From assembly GCF_017303375.1 (NCBI RefSeq), contig NZ_JAFKOH010000002.1, positions 434,001 to 498,000 on the forward strand: 64,000 nt of DNA, written 5' to 3'. The notes beneath the pieces were generated by a model, which was given only the letters and a program-made list of their open reading frames with translations, was not told the DNA's origin and made no database searches. The DNA comes from Bacillus sp. NTK074B (GTDB taxonomy: Bacteria > Bacillota > Bacilli > Bacillales > Bacillaceae_B). Below are positions 17,491 to 27,397 of the stretch, piece after piece. A program made the translations under genes and the position numbers. Numbering within the stretch: the first letter of the stretch is position 1; each line of letters starts with the position of its first letter.

Positions 17491-17768
17491 AACACCCTTT
17501 AGAAAATTTATTTACATCAGCCTTGATTATCTATTACCCGCTCTTCGAAAATAAAACCTCTGGAAAGCTTACCTAGTCATCGTATTAACATAGTATATTC
17601 TTTTGACATTACTTTCATTATGTATGTCTTTTCAATTTTGTAACATTTTAATGACTCTGCGCATTTTAAATTACCCCTATGATAAAATGTGACGTAAGAT
17701 CACTAAGAACATTTTTGTATTAATTGGAAATTTCGTTCATAGCATCGTTTAAGAAAAGAGGATGATGT

Positions 17769-18155
17769 ATGAAACATATATTAACTTTTGTGATACTTAC
17801 TTCCACCATGTTGCTTCTGTCTTCGTGTGATGATATCTCAAAAAATAAAGTTGCTTTAGCTCAGGATCAGTTTATCGAAAAACAAGTAATCTTTTTTACA
17901 GATGAAAGAAATGTCTCGAAAGAAATACCTTATTACGATGCTATCATTGAACTTAAAAGTCGTTATCCTGATCACTTTAAAAAGCTGAAGGTTGTCAGTT
18001 TAAACAGTAAAGCCACAGCTGAGATCGCCGATGCCCCGCCTGCTTCCCCTGCCATTGTAGTAGTGGAAAACAATCAGATCATATGTAAAGTAGAAGGCCA
18101 CAATTCTAAGGAAAACATTATTCAGCCTGTTTCCAGGGCCATTAAGTCCTGGTAG
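17769..18155 (+). CDS. slp: Slp-like small lipoprotein
   Basis: A 128-residue lipoprotein: lysine, hydrophobic stretch and lipobox LLSSC (Cys about 20). The mature part has QVIFFTDERN, a conserved YYDAIIELKSRYPDHFKKLKV segment and PASPAIVVVENN, a thioredoxin-like beta-strand pattern without a CxxC pair. Between speA/SR1 and pdhD B. subtilis carries slp, a small peptidoglycan-associated lipoprotein of about the same size; the name rests on position, size and lipobox. ATG 17769 follows AAGAGGATGATGT. Confidence 0.75.
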   Translation: MKHILTFVILTSTMLLLSSCDDISKNKVALAQDQFIEKQVIFFTDERNVSKEIPYYDAIIELKSRYPDHFKKLKVVSLNSKATAEIADAPPASPAIVVVENNQIICKVEGHNSKENIIQPVSRAIKSW

Positions 18156-18176
18156 CAATCAAATGATGATATAGTA

Positions 18177-18215
18177 AAAATGGGACCGGAGCTCAGTTAG
18201 CTCCGGTCCCATTTT
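18177..18215. terminator. Terminator after slp
   Basis: 16-bp perfect stem AAAATGGGACCGGAGC with loop TCAGTTA. Confidence 0.92.
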
Positions 18216-18261
18216 ACGACAAAATAAAAAGACCCTTTTTGCATCGATTGTTGATTTTGCT

Positions 18262-18352
18262 GAAATGAGAAGTGGCTGATTTCCACCCCAGGTGCTCGTT
18301 GAGGAGGCTCGATCGAACGGAAGCAGACCGTGACTAACGGGGCATGGAACAA
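18262..18352. repeat. Decayed copy of a common Bacillaceae intergenic repeat
   Basis: The run TGGCTGATTTCCACCCCAGG followed by TGCTCG, then GAGGAGGCTC and CGGAAGCAGACCGTGAC, is a shortened relative of the TTGATT-TCCGC-CTCGCTTTCCGCGGGG repeat frequent in Bacillus genomes. A second decayed copy is at 52984-53065. Confidence 0.5.
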
Positions 18353-18384
18353 CAACCATCTTCACGAATAGAGCCAATAAAGAA

Positions 18385-18416
18385 AAGGATGGTCCCCGAA
18401 ACCGGGGACCATCCTT
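18385..18416 (-). terminator. Terminator of the pdh operon
   Basis: 14-bp perfect stem AAGGATGGTCCCCG with loop AAAC; the minus side ends in TTTTCTTT. Confidence 0.9.
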
Positions 18417-18427
18417 CATAAGAACGA

Positions 18428-19837
18428 TTATTTTATGATATGGATGGGGCTTCCCATCGCAACTTCTGCTGCTTCCATTGAAATCTCACCTAACGTTGGA
18501 TGAGCATGAATCGTCATCGCAACATCTTCGGCAGTCATTCCGGATTCGATTGCAAGACCTAATTCAGCGATCATGTCTGATGCTCCAGAACCAACAATTT
18601 GAGCTCCGATGATTAAACCGTCTTCTTTACGGGTTACAAGCTTCATAAAGCCATCACTTGCATTAAGAGCTAAAGCACGCCCATTCGCAGCGAATGGGAA
18701 TTTAGCAGCTGTTACTTCGATGCCTTCTTCTTTCGCTTCAGCTTCAGAATAACCTACTGTTGCAAGTTCAGGATCTGTGAAGCAGACAGCCGGGATACCA
18801 AGGTAATCGATTTCTGCCGGTTCACCTGAGATAACCTCTGCAGCAATTTTACCTTCGTAAGAAGCTTTGTGAGCAAGTGGTGGTCCATCAACGATATCGC
18901 CGATAGCGAAAATGTTAGGGATGTTCGTGCGGCATTGCTTATCAATTTTGATAACACCGCGGTCTGTCATCTCGATTCCAACTTCTTCAAGACCGATTTC
19001 ATCTGTGTTTGGACGACGGCCAACCGTTACTAGAACGTAATCAGCTTCAACCGATTTCTCTTCGCCTTTCACTTCATATTTAACAACGACTCCGTTGTCG
19101 CTTTCTTCAACGCCTTTAGCCATAGCTTTCGTTACAACTTCAACGCCTTTTTTCTTGAGTTCTTTTTTCACGATGGATGTCATTTGCTTTTCGAATCCGC
19201 TAAGGATATCGTCAGCACCTTCCAGGATCGTTACTTCTGATCCAAGATTGGCATAAGCAGTACCAAGTTCAGTTCCGATGTAACCTCCACCGATTACAAC
19301 AAGTTTACTTGGGATCTCTTCTAACGCAAGTGCACCTGTAGAATCAAGCACTCGTTTAGAGAATTTAAAGCTTGGGATTTCAATCGGGCGTGAACCAGTT
19401 GCAAGGATCAAGTTGTTGAACTTGTATGTTTGAGCTGAGTTTTCATCCATTACACGAAGTGTATTAGCATCAACCAGGTAAGCTTCACCGCGGACGATTT
19501 CAGCTTTATTCCCTTTAAGAAGTCCTTCAACACCACCGGTTAATTTCTTAACAACGCCAGCTTTCCATTCTTGAACTTTATCGAAATTCACTTTTACATT
19601 TTCAGCAACGATACCCATGTCATCAGAATGTTGCGCCTGGTGGAAACGGTGACCTGCTGTGATTAGGGCTTTAGACGGGATACACCCAACGTTTAGACAA
19701 ACCCCACCCATGTTTTCTTTTTCGATGATTGTCACTTTTTGCCCGAGCTGTGCTGCACGGATTGCAGCTACATATCCTCCGGGACCTGAACCGACTACGA
19801 TTGTATCTGTTTCAATTGGGAAATCTCCTACTACCAT
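18428..19837 (-). CDS. pdhD: Dihydrolipoamide dehydrogenase, E3 of PDH
   Basis: FAD flavoprotein that reoxidises dihydrolipoyl groups with NAD+, shared by the pyruvate, 2-oxoglutarate and branched-chain complexes. The 469-residue product has the FAD dinucleotide fold [12 protein letters not shown] (about 14-25), the redox disulfide [13 protein letters not shown] (Cys47, Cys52), the NAD fold [13 protein letters not shown] (about 180-192) and the C-terminal HAHPTLGE (about 444-451) with the catalytic histidine-glutamate pair. ATG 19837 follows GGAGGCG; only four bases separate it from pdhC. Last gene of the operon. Confidence 0.98.
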   Translation of the reverse strand: MVVGDFPIETDTIVVGSGPGGYVAAIRAAQLGQKVTIIEKENMGGVCLNVGCIPSKALITAGHRFHQAQHSDDMGIVAENVKVNFDKVQEWKAGVVKKLTGGVEGLLKGNKAEIVRGEAYLVDANTLRVMDENSAQTYKFNNLILATGSRPIEIPSFKFSKRVLDSTGALALEEIPSKLVVIGGGYIGTELGTAYANLGSEVTILEGADDILSGFEKQMTSIVKKELKKKGVEVVTKAMAKGVEESDNGVVVKYEVKGEEKSVEADYVLVTVGRRPNTDEIGLEEVGIEMTDRGVIKIDKQCRTNIPNIFAIGDIVDGPPLAHKASYEGKIAAEVISGEPAEIDYLGIPAVCFTDPELATVGYSEAEAKEEGIEVTAAKFPFAANGRALALNASDGFMKLVTRKEDGLIIGAQIVGSGASDMIAELGLAIESGMTAEDVAMTIHAHPTLGEISMEAAEVAMGSPIHIIK

Positions 19838-19841
19838 TGTA

Positions 19842-21179
19842 TTACGCCTCCATTAATAATAATTCTGGATCGTTCAACAAACGCTTGATATGGTTAAGTG
19901 CATGTTGAGCAGTAGCTCCGTCGATCATGCGGTGATCGAAGCTCAATGATAATGCTAACACAGGTGCTGCTACAATTTCACCATTTTTAACCACAGGTTT
20001 TTCTGCAATGCGTCCAACACCCAGGATAGCAACTTCTGGATGGTTGATGACTGGTGTGAACCATTGTCCACCGGCAGAACCAATATTCGTGATTGTGCAT
20101 GATGCACCTTTCATTTCATCGCCTGAAAGTTTACCATCACGTGCTTTTCCAGCCAATTCATTGATTTCATTTGAAATCGAGAACATAGACTTACGGTCTG
20201 CATTTTTCACAACCGGCACTAATAGACCTTTATCTGTGTCAGCAGCAATACCGATGTTGTAATAATGTTTCTGTACGATTTCGCTTGTTTCATCATCAAT
20301 GGATGTGTTAAGAGCTGGATACTCGCGTAATGCACTTGTTAGTGCTTTGACGATGTAAGGTAAGAAAGTCAATTTCACACCTTTTTCAGCTGCAACTTCT
20401 TTGAACTTCTTTCGGTGAGCCCAAAGTTTCGTCACATCGATTTCGTCCATCAATGTTACGTGAGGAGCTGTATGCTTAGAATTTACCATCGCTTTCGCAA
20501 TCGCTTTACGCATTCCGCTCATTTTCTCACGACTTTCAGGGTATTCACCTTCAGGAGCTTTAGGTGCAGACGGTTTAGATTCAGCTGCTGGCGCATTTTC
20601 TTCTGTTTTCGCGTCTTCCTGTGTAGAAGCAGACTTGCTGTCTCCACTTAAGAATGCATCGATATCTTCCTTCACGACACGTCCATTTTTACCTGATCCT
20701 GATACTTGACGGATTTCAACCCCGTTTTCCCTTGCATACTTACGCACGGAAGGCATCGCGATTACACGCTTATTAGGGTCTGCTTCTGCATCAGACTTCT
20801 CTTCTGCAGCTTCAGGGGATGCATCTTTCTCTACATCCTGTCCTTGTTCAGCAGTAGCTTGAACCTGACCTTCTGTTTTCTCTTCAGCTTTCGCTTCTTT
20901 CTTTTCTTCTTCTCCGCCTTTGAACTGAAGATCCTCATAACCTGGTGCATCGAACTTGATAAGAGTATCTCCCACAACGGCAACCGTACCTTCGTCAACA
21001 AGAAGTTCTTCAACGGTTCCTGCGACTGGAGAAGGAATCTCAACAACGGCTTTATCATTTTGCACTTCACATAGTACATCGTCTTCTTCCACTTTATCGC
21101 CCGGTTTTACAAACCATTTGACGATTTCACCTTCATGAATACCTTCACCAATGTCTGGTAATTTGAATTCGAATGACAT
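19842..21179 (-). CDS. pdhC: Dihydrolipoamide acetyltransferase, E2 of PDH
   Basis: Core of the pyruvate dehydrogenase complex, 445 residues. One lipoyl domain (about 1-80) with the lipoylated lysine K43 in [12 protein letters not shown]; an acidic, alanine/glutamate-rich hinge (about 90-135); the peripheral subunit-binding domain around [13 protein letters not shown] (about 143-155); a second alanine/proline hinge; and the catalytic domain (about 215-445) ending in [11 protein letters not shown] with the active-site histidine and aspartate. GGAGGTCGAGTCC precedes ATG 21179. A hairpin in the 154-base gap to pdhB may tune E2/E3 levels. Confidence 0.98.
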   Translation of the reverse strand: MSFEFKLPDIGEGIHEGEIVKWFVKPGDKVEEDDVLCEVQNDKAVVEIPSPVAGTVEELLVDEGTVAVVGDTLIKFDAPGYEDLQFKGGEEEKKEAKAEEKTEGQVQATAEQGQDVEKDASPEAAEEKSDAEADPNKRVIAMPSVRKYARENGVEIRQVSGSGKNGRVVKEDIDAFLSGDSKSASTQEDAKTEENAPAAESKPSAPKAPEGEYPESREKMSGMRKAIAKAMVNSKHTAPHVTLMDEIDVTKLWAHRKKFKEVAAEKGVKLTFLPYIVKALTSALREYPALNTSIDDETSEIVQKHYYNIGIAADTDKGLLVPVVKNADRKSMFSISNEINELAGKARDGKLSGDEMKGASCTITNIGSAGGQWFTPVINHPEVAILGVGRIAEKPVVKNGEIVAAPVLALSLSFDHRMIDGATAQHALNHIKRLLNDPELLLMEA

Positions 21180-21267
21180 GGACTCGACCTCCTGTATTGA
21201 ATAATGATTAATAGATGAATGTAATGGTTCTATCTGTCTCTATCTCTGATATCTATAATTGGAAAAG

Positions 21268-21288
21268 AGAAGGGTGGAATGCCCTTCT
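21268..21288 (-). promoter_or_regulatory. Intercistronic hairpin between pdhB and pdhC
   Basis: Minus strand AGAAGGG / CCCTTCT around a seven-base loop, followed by CTTTTCC: a weak attenuator or processing site inside the operon. Confidence 0.45.
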
Positions 21289-21333
21289 GTTTTCATTTGA
21301 GTATCCAGGGAGGGCTTATTCCGCCCCTTCCCA

Positions 21334-22311
21334 TTAGAAGTTTAGTACTTTTTTCGCCGTCTCGATAACGTCTTTGTGATTTGGTAACCAGATTGGCTCT
21401 GCTTGTGAGAAAGAGAATACTGTATCTGGCGCCGTTACACGAAGAACCGGAGCCTCAAGGCTAAGGATCGCACGGTCATTGATCTCAGCTACGACATTCG
21501 CTGCAATACCTGCTTGTTTTTGAGCTTCTTGAACCACGATGGCACGGTTTGTTTTTTCAACAGATGCCATGATCGTGTCAATGTCAAGTGGACTTACTGT
21601 ACGCAAATCGATCACTTCAACTGAATGGCCTTCTTTTTCAAGTTCATCTGCAGCTTTCAATGATTCGTGCACCATAGCTCCGTAAGAGATGATTGTAAGG
21701 TCTGTACCTTCACGCTTCACATCTGCCTTACCGATTTCAATTGTATATTCCTCTTCAGGAACTTCTTGACGGAATGAACGGTATAATTTCATATGCTCTA
21801 AGAAGATGACTGGGTCATTATCTCGGATGGATGAAATTAATAGTCCTTTAGCGTCGTATGGAGTGGATGGAATAACCACTTTAAGACCAGGTTGTTGAGC
21901 CATCAAACCTTCTAAACTGTCCGCATGAAGTTCTGGAGTATGTACTCCACCACCAAATGGGGAACGGATTGTGATTGGAGATGTATACGTACCACCCGAA
22001 CGGTAACGCATACGTGCCATTTGTCCGCTTACTGAATCCATTACTTCGTATACGAAACCGAAGAATTGGATTTCCGGTACTGGTCGGTACCCTTCCAATG
22101 CTAAACCGATTGATAAACCACCGATTCCTGATTCTGCTAGTGGAGTATCGAATACACGGTCTTCACCGAATTCTTTCTGAAGTCCTTCCGTTGCACGGAA
22201 TACACCACCGTTTAGACCTACGTCTTCACCAAAAACTAAAACGTCTTCGTTGTTGCGTAGTTCTGTGCGCAGTGCATCAGTGATCGCTTGAATCATTGTC
22301 ATTTGCGCCAT
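21334..22311 (-). CDS. pdhB: Pyruvate dehydrogenase E1 beta subunit
   Basis: Second half of the thiamine-diphosphate decarboxylase E1, 325 residues, the usual length. [14 protein letters not shown] at the N-terminus, [15 protein letters not shown] (about 27-41, the glutamate that activates thiamine), [20 protein letters not shown] (about 55-74) and the transketolase C-domain segment [15 protein letters not shown] (about 228-242) are all present. It lies three bases after pdhA, so translation is coupled. E1 sets pyruvate flux into acetyl-CoA. Confidence 0.98.
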   Translation of the reverse strand: MAQMTMIQAITDALRTELRNNEDVLVFGEDVGLNGGVFRATEGLQKEFGEDRVFDTPLAESGIGGLSIGLALEGYRPVPEIQFFGFVYEVMDSVSGQMARMRYRSGGTYTSPITIRSPFGGGVHTPELHADSLEGLMAQQPGLKVVIPSTPYDAKGLLISSIRDNDPVIFLEHMKLYRSFRQEVPEEEYTIEIGKADVKREGTDLTIISYGAMVHESLKAADELEKEGHSVEVIDLRTVSPLDIDTIMASVEKTNRAIVVQEAQKQAGIAANVVAEINDRAILSLEAPVLRVTAPDTVFSFSQAEPIWLPNHKDVIETAKKVLNF

Positions 22312-22314
22312 GGC

Positions 22315-23439
<1,125 letters not shown>

Positions 23440-23649
23440 CTATCCTTTCTTTATACATTTATTTTGGTTTTTTTACATACATAGTTTAGATTACCCAAAT
23501 TCAGTATGACCTACCACAGTACTTGCGGATACACACACTAATGGTAGTTTTCCACAAATACCAAGAAAGAAAACCCGAAATTACATTCGAGTCTATCTGT
23601 ATCAGTCGAAACTATATATCGACTAATACAATTCTTAAATACCTTTCTT

Positions 23650-23679
23650 AGTTTACAATATTAAAAATCACTTAGTCAA
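23650..23679 (-). promoter_or_regulatory. Candidate sigma-A promoter of the pdh operon
   Basis: Minus strand -35 TTGACT (23674-23679), 18-base spacer, -10 TAAACT (23650-23655). The leader to pdhA is about 213 bases and contains an AGTCGA/TCGACT stem-loop near 23600-23627. Nothing else is seen between 23440 and 23840. Confidence 0.45.
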
Positions 23680-23843
23680 CGACAAAGTATCATAAATTCT
23701 TGTTTCTTAACATGATTTTAATTCATCCTTGCCAATTATTTTCAAAACTGTATCATTACTCTCAGCCACTCTGTTATATATAAACGTTGATCCCATACAC
23801 AACTGTTATAGAGTAACGATTGCTTGGTTTCAAAAAAAAAAAA

Positions 23844-23880
23844 AAAGATGAAGGCGGACTCTTTGTCCGCCTTCATCTTT
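23844..23880 (-). terminator. Terminator after ykyA
   Basis: 16-bp perfect stem AAAGATGAAGGCGGAC with loop TCTTT; a long A tract on the plus strand gives a long U tail on the minus transcript. Confidence 0.93.
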
Positions 23881-23891
23881 TATGTACCTGC

Positions 23892-24551
23892 TTACTCAGA
23901 CTCTTTGACATCAAGTTCTGCCTTTGAGTAAAAATCTTGTTTTAGTTTGTTGAATTCATCTGTTTTTGTATTATAGTCCTTATTGAACTTCACGATTTTT
24001 TCATATTGTTCATTAATGGATGCAATCTGCTTTTCAAGTTCTTCCATCTTAAGGTCTTTCTTTTTGAACATATTATAAAGTTCTTTATCAAGAGACAAAG
24101 CCTCTAAATAAGAAGATGTAAGCTTATCATGGACCTGATACCGTTCCGTCATAGTCTCGTTGAGCTTTTTCGCTTCTTTTTTCAACTCTTCCGTTTCCAG
24201 TTCAGTAATATATTCCTCGGCTCCCTCAAACTCATCATTGGCTTGATTCATGGATTTACGTTCTTTTTTAATATACTCTTCTCTTTTGTTGATGTTTTCC
24301 AGAGCTTCATCGGAAAGTTTAACAATTTGGTCATATTGTTTCATTCCAAGATCCATGATTTTCGAATATAACTCTTTTTCTTTTTTCTCTGACTCTTGAA
24401 GAGGCTTTTGAACGTCGACATATTGACTTTCTTTAGCTACGGTTTCTTCAAGAACCTTATACAAATCTTCCTCGGGTGTAGAACCACCGACACATCCCAT
24501 AAGTAAAAAGACAGCGGCTCCTAAAATGAAAGCAAAACGAAATTTCGACAC
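23892..24551 (-). CDS. ykyA: YkyA-type coiled-coil lipoprotein
   Basis: Lipoprotein of 219 residues: signal with lipobox LLMGC (Cys about 20), then an almost uninterrupted charged helix (about 35-210) of glutamate/lysine heptads, predicted to form a coiled coil on the outer face of the membrane. Position between pdhA and the deformylase gene matches B. subtilis ykyA, a putative cell-wall-binding lipoprotein; function unknown. The start is GTG 24551 behind AAGGGGGATC. Confidence 0.88.
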   Translation of the reverse strand: MSKFRFAFILGAAVFLLMGCVGGSTPEEDLYKVLEETVAKESQYVDVQKPLQESEKKEKELYSKIMDLGMKQYDQIVKLSDEALENINKREEYIKKERKSMNQANDEFEGAEEYITELETEELKKEAKKLNETMTERYQVHDKLTSSYLEALSLDKELYNMFKKKDLKMEELEKQIASINEQYEKIVKFNKDYNTKTDEFNKLKQDFYSKAELDVKESE

Positions 24552-24777
24552 AACTAGATCCCCCTTAACTATTTACCACCTTCTACTATATCTATGTCTA
24601 CAACTTTTGACAATAGGGATTTACAACTGTGGAAAAAAATGTCGATTGGACTATTATTCCTATTAAAATGAATATGTATTTTGACTCGCAAGTATTCCTG
24701 CTAATTTCAAACCTCCTTCATTAACTTTTCAAAAGGATAATGGTAAACTATTATCATACATAATAGATTATCTTAAT

Positions 24778-24855
24778 ACGTAAAGTAGAAAAGGAAACAT
24801 CCGGGCAATACTGTCTGGTATTACAAATCCTTTCATTTCATTCCCTACTTTGCGT
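24778..24855 (+). other. Nested stem structure in the defB leader
   Basis: Outer 11-bp stem (24778-24788 with 24845-24855, one G-U pair), inner AAAGGA/TCCTTT (24790-24795, 24828-24833) and hairpin AATAC/GTATT (24807-24822). It ends one base before the defB ribosome binding site GAGGAGG, so it could govern translation. Confidence 0.45.
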
Positions 24856-24869
24856 GAGGAGGAAAAAGA

Positions 24870-25424
24870 ATGATTACCATGAATGACATCATCCGTGAAG
24901 GTCATCCTACATTGACCATGGTGGCTAGGGAAGTACCTATTCCACCGTCCCAAGAAGACCAGGAAACATTGAGAAGCTTATTAGAATATGTAATAAATAG
25001 CCAAAACCCTGAAACAGCAAGCAAATATGGATTGAGGCCCGGAATAGGTCTCGCTGCACCTCAGATCAATGTGTCAAAACGAATGCTGGCTGTCAATGTC
25101 ACGGACAATCAAGGAAAGTTATACAGCTATGCTCTGTTCAACCCAAAGATCATTAGTCATTCCATAGAAAAGGCCTATCTAACTTCAGGAGAAGGGTGTT
25201 TATCCGTTGATAGAAATGTTCCGGGGTTTGTCCCCCGCTATGCAAGAGTGACCGTCAGAGGATGGGACATAGACGGCAATGAAGTGAAGCTGCGCCTGAA
25301 AGGACTCCCTTCCATTGTGTTCCAGCATGAAATTGACCATCTGAACGGGATCATGTTCTACGACCATATTAACCCGAACAATCCGTTCGAGCCGATCCCA
25401 GATGCCATCGCAATAGAACGATGA
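24870..25424 (+). CDS. defB: Peptide deformylase
   Basis: Metalloenzyme that removes the formyl group from the N-terminal methionine of new proteins. The 184-residue product has all three motifs: GIGLAAPQI (58-66), EGCLSV (108-113, metal ligand Cys110) and HEIDHLNG (153-160, ligands H153 and H157, catalytic E154). Length fits the Gram-positive type 2 class. Position next to ykyA and ykrA equals B. subtilis defB (ykrB). ATG 24870 follows GAGGAGGAAAAAGA. Confidence 0.97.
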   Translation: MITMNDIIREGHPTLTMVAREVPIPPSQEDQETLRSLLEYVINSQNPETASKYGLRPGIGLAAPQINVSKRMLAVNVTDNQGKLYSYALFNPKIISHSIEKAYLTSGEGCLSVDRNVPGFVPRYARVTVRGWDIDGNEVKLRLKGLPSIVFQHEIDHLNGIMFYDHINPNNPFEPIPDAIAIER

Positions 25425-25430
25425 ACCTAA

Positions 25431-25457
25431 AAAAGCCTCCTGAATCAGGAGGCTTTT
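25431..25457. terminator. Terminator between defB and ykrA
   Basis: 12-13 bp stem AAAAGCCTCCTGA / TCAGGAGGCTTTT; works both ways for convergent genes. Confidence 0.9.
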
Positions 25458-25464
25458 GCATATT

Positions 25465-26235
25465 CTAGATTAATTTAAGTTCCTTCAAGCCTTGAAATAT
25501 CCCATCATCATCCACGTGTTTCGTGATCAAATCCGCATGGTTTTGGACTTCCCTGACCGCATTCCCCATTGCAACACCTGTACCAACTGATTGGATCATC
25601 TCAATATCATTCAAACCATCCCCGAATGCATAAACATCTTCCATGTTGAATCCTAGCCTGGCGATCATCTTTTTGATTCCTTCAGCCTTCGATCCGCCTT
25701 TTGGTAGAATATCCATGGAGTATTGATGCCAACGAATAAATGTGAAATCTGTATACTTCTCCCGGTAAAAGGCCTCTTCCTCTTTTGAACAGAATAACAG
25801 GGATTGATAGATGTCTCTTCCTTTGTAGAAATCGGGATCAAAACCCGGGTGGGGGAACTTCAGGCTATTCATACTTTTTTCAATATATTCATGATGTTGA
25901 TGGTTCGATTTCATTGTTTGATGATTCAAATGGACAACTGGGTGTTCCTTCATGTACGTATCTTCTAATAACTCTTCCAACGTTTCAACTTTTAATGGAT
26001 TTGTGTAAATGACTTCATTTTCAAATACAACGTACTGACCATTGAATGAAACAAAAGATTCGATTCCCAGTTCTTCCCTTAGACTTTCATACATAAACGG
26101 AGCTCTTCCAGTAGCAATGGCAACATATGTGCCGTTTGCCTGCAAAGTCTGGATGGCTTCCTTGGTTGCCTGAGGAAGTTTCTTATCGTGATCAAGCAGC
26201 GTACCGTCTATATCAAAGAAAACTATTTTAGACAT
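25465..26235 (-). CDS. ykrA: Cof-type HAD phosphatase YkrA
   Basis: HAD-superfamily hydrolase with a type IIB cap, 256 residues. Motif I is FFDIDGTLLD with the nucleophile aspartate at about 7 and acid/base aspartate at 9; motif II ATGRA; motif III lysine in PKGGSKAEG; motif IV FGDGLNDIEM. Such enzymes dephosphorylate sugar phosphates or flavin precursors; substrate unknown. I start at ATG 26235 behind AAAGGAGAACG, dropping six residues from a TTG that overlaps that site. It is B. subtilis ykrA by order. Confidence 0.93.
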   Translation of the reverse strand: MSKIVFFDIDGTLLDHDKKLPQATKEAIQTLQANGTYVAIATGRAPFMYESLREELGIESFVSFNGQYVVFENEVIYTNPLKVETLEELLEDTYMKEHPVVHLNHQTMKSNHQHHEYIEKSMNSLKFPHPGFDPDFYKGRDIYQSLLFCSKEEEAFYREKYTDFTFIRWHQYSMDILPKGGSKAEGIKKMIARLGFNMEDVYAFGDGLNDIEMIQSVGTGVAMGNAVREVQNHADLITKHVDDDGIFQGLKELKLI

Positions 26236-26472
26236 GATCGTTCTCCTTTTCAAAATATTCGATTGCTAATCTATTTTACCCGTTTTTTAAAGTAAGCCTT
26301 TACGGTAGAAATGTCAATGAAGAGACACATACAGAACGATTTACCAAACTTAACCATGTAAGAGAATCCATAAATTCCGTACAATATAAGTAACACAACA
26401 GAGACGTCCGTATTATTGTTCCTTTACTTCATAGGAAAATCTCGGTAAACTATTAATAAGGAGTGATCCACC

Positions 26473-26544
26473 ATGTTAAAGAAGCTAAGAAAGAAGCTTT
26501 TAAAACAGTGGAAAGAATTGCTTAGAAAAAAAACGATTGCATAA
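26473..26544 (+). CDS. 23-residue cationic amphipathic peptide gene
   Basis: An ATG at 26473 with a perfect AAGGAG seven to nine bases upstream opens 23 codons: MLKKLRKKLLKQWKELLRKK and TIA. The predicted peptide carries about eleven lysines/arginines against one glutamate, with leucines spaced for an amphipathic helix, so it would bind membranes or nucleic acid. A plausible promoter TTTACT-17-TAAACT lies about 50 bases upstream. No family recognised. It stands between ykrA and rpoY-rnjA in its own orientation. Confidence 0.5.
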   Translation: MLKKLRKKLLKQWKELLRKKTIA

Positions 26545-26630
26545 TCTTTTTTCCCTGATCGACTTTATGGAGAAAGACTACTAAAATGCACGTATTTCGG
26601 ATATACTGTCATACAATTGCACAATGAATA

Positions 26631-26680
26631 AGGGACTGACGCCACTAGTGAGCTTTTTGTCTCCATTGGTATTAGTCCCT
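26631..26680. repeat. Imperfect inverted repeat
   Basis: AGGGACT-13-bp arm (26631-26643) pairs with 26668-26680 with wobble pairs around a 24-base loop. No T run. It may end the small peptide transcript or be a mobile palindrome remnant. Confidence 0.35.
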
Positions 26681-26932
26681 CTTCTATCTTGCCACGATTT
26701 AATAAAGGATTATTCAAAACTTTATTTACACTGGAGAATCCTTTATAATTTAATACATACATCAACTGGCCGATTCGTTCCTACTTGAATAACAGGTTAT
26801 AGTATAGGATTATTGAGGAATGAATGCAGGTATCTGACCATTGTTGTGAAATCTGATTTTTGCCGTGCTTCGTTAGGATCGTTAGCCTTGTGTTAAGAAA
26901 ATGATTCCTTTATGATTATCGTTTTTTTACCA

Positions 26933-27115
26933 CAGGGCGTAGATGAGCCATACCCGGACATAGACATGTTCAGGACCGCACAGGTATTTATACCGATTAG
27001 CTGGGATTCATTTTGCCTGCTAATGTCGTAGCTCCAGCACCCATCCCTGATGGACACGGAACACATCTCTAAAATAGGAGCCTCGCGTCATCAGGTACTT
27101 GAGGGTGCCGCTTAT
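26933..27115. other. GC-rich, highly foldable leader of rpoY-rnjA (candidate structured RNA)
   Basis: Between AT-rich flanks this stretch contains four or five compatible helices: GGTA/TACC (26983-26994), ATTAGC-x-GG/CC-x-GCTAAT (26996-27024), GCACCC/GGGTGC (27037-27042, 27103-27108) enclosing CCTGATG/CATCAGG (27046-27052, 27089-27095), and a small CTCT/GGAG hairpin. No reading frame fits. I could not match it to a riboswitch or RNA class I know, and either strand is possible. Confidence 0.45.
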
Positions 27116-27187
27116 GTTATGTAGTTGATAACTTTTTTATCATAGATGAAAGTTAGATTTTTTGAAAACGGATAAGGAGAGAGAAAA

Positions 27188-27394
27188 ATGATTTTTAAAG
27201 TATTTTATCAAGAAAGTAAAGCAGAAGTGCCTGTACGCGAATGCACTCAATCCCTTTACATGGAAGCAGATTCAGAACGTGAAGTACGCCTAAATTTAAA
27301 AGACAAACCGTATAATATCGAATTCGTACAAAAGCTTGAGGGCGCTTTTTTAGAGTATGAACAAAACCACCATTCTTTTGAGTTGGAGCAATAA
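27188..27394 (+). CDS. rpoY: RNA polymerase epsilon subunit RpoY
   Basis: Small accessory subunit of Firmicute RNA polymerase, 68 residues, B. subtilis YkzG. The opening [19 protein letters not shown] and the central [23 protein letters not shown] are characteristic. It binds near the secondary channel jaw of the polymerase; its phenotype is subtle. ATG 27188 follows AAGGAGAGAGAAAA. The stop is three bases before rnjA, so both are one transcript and coupled, a conserved arrangement linking transcription and RNA decay. Confidence 0.96.
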   Translation: MIFKVFYQESKAEVPVRECTQSLYMEADSEREVRLNLKDKPYNIEFVQKLEGAFLEYEQNHHSFELEQ

Positions 27395-27397
27395 GCA

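Noticed and set aside
20415-21079. Arg/Phe-rich frames within pdhC
   Set aside because: Come from the repetitive Ala/Glu/Pro hinge code read in other frames.
26565-26765. 66-codon minus-strand frame
   Set aside because: Covers an inverted repeat, has no proper RBS and looks like a repeat-encoded artefact.
26866-27092. Resemblance to the M-box (ykoK) magnesium riboswitch
   Set aside because: Ten bases CTTCGTTAGG on the plus strand and GAGGCTCCTAT on the minus strand agree with M-box pieces, but in opposite orientations and without the rest of its core.
27098-27114. T-box-like AGGGTG-CCGC
   Set aside because: The T-box core AGGGUGGNACCGCG is broken and no specifier stem was found; rpoY is not a T-box target.
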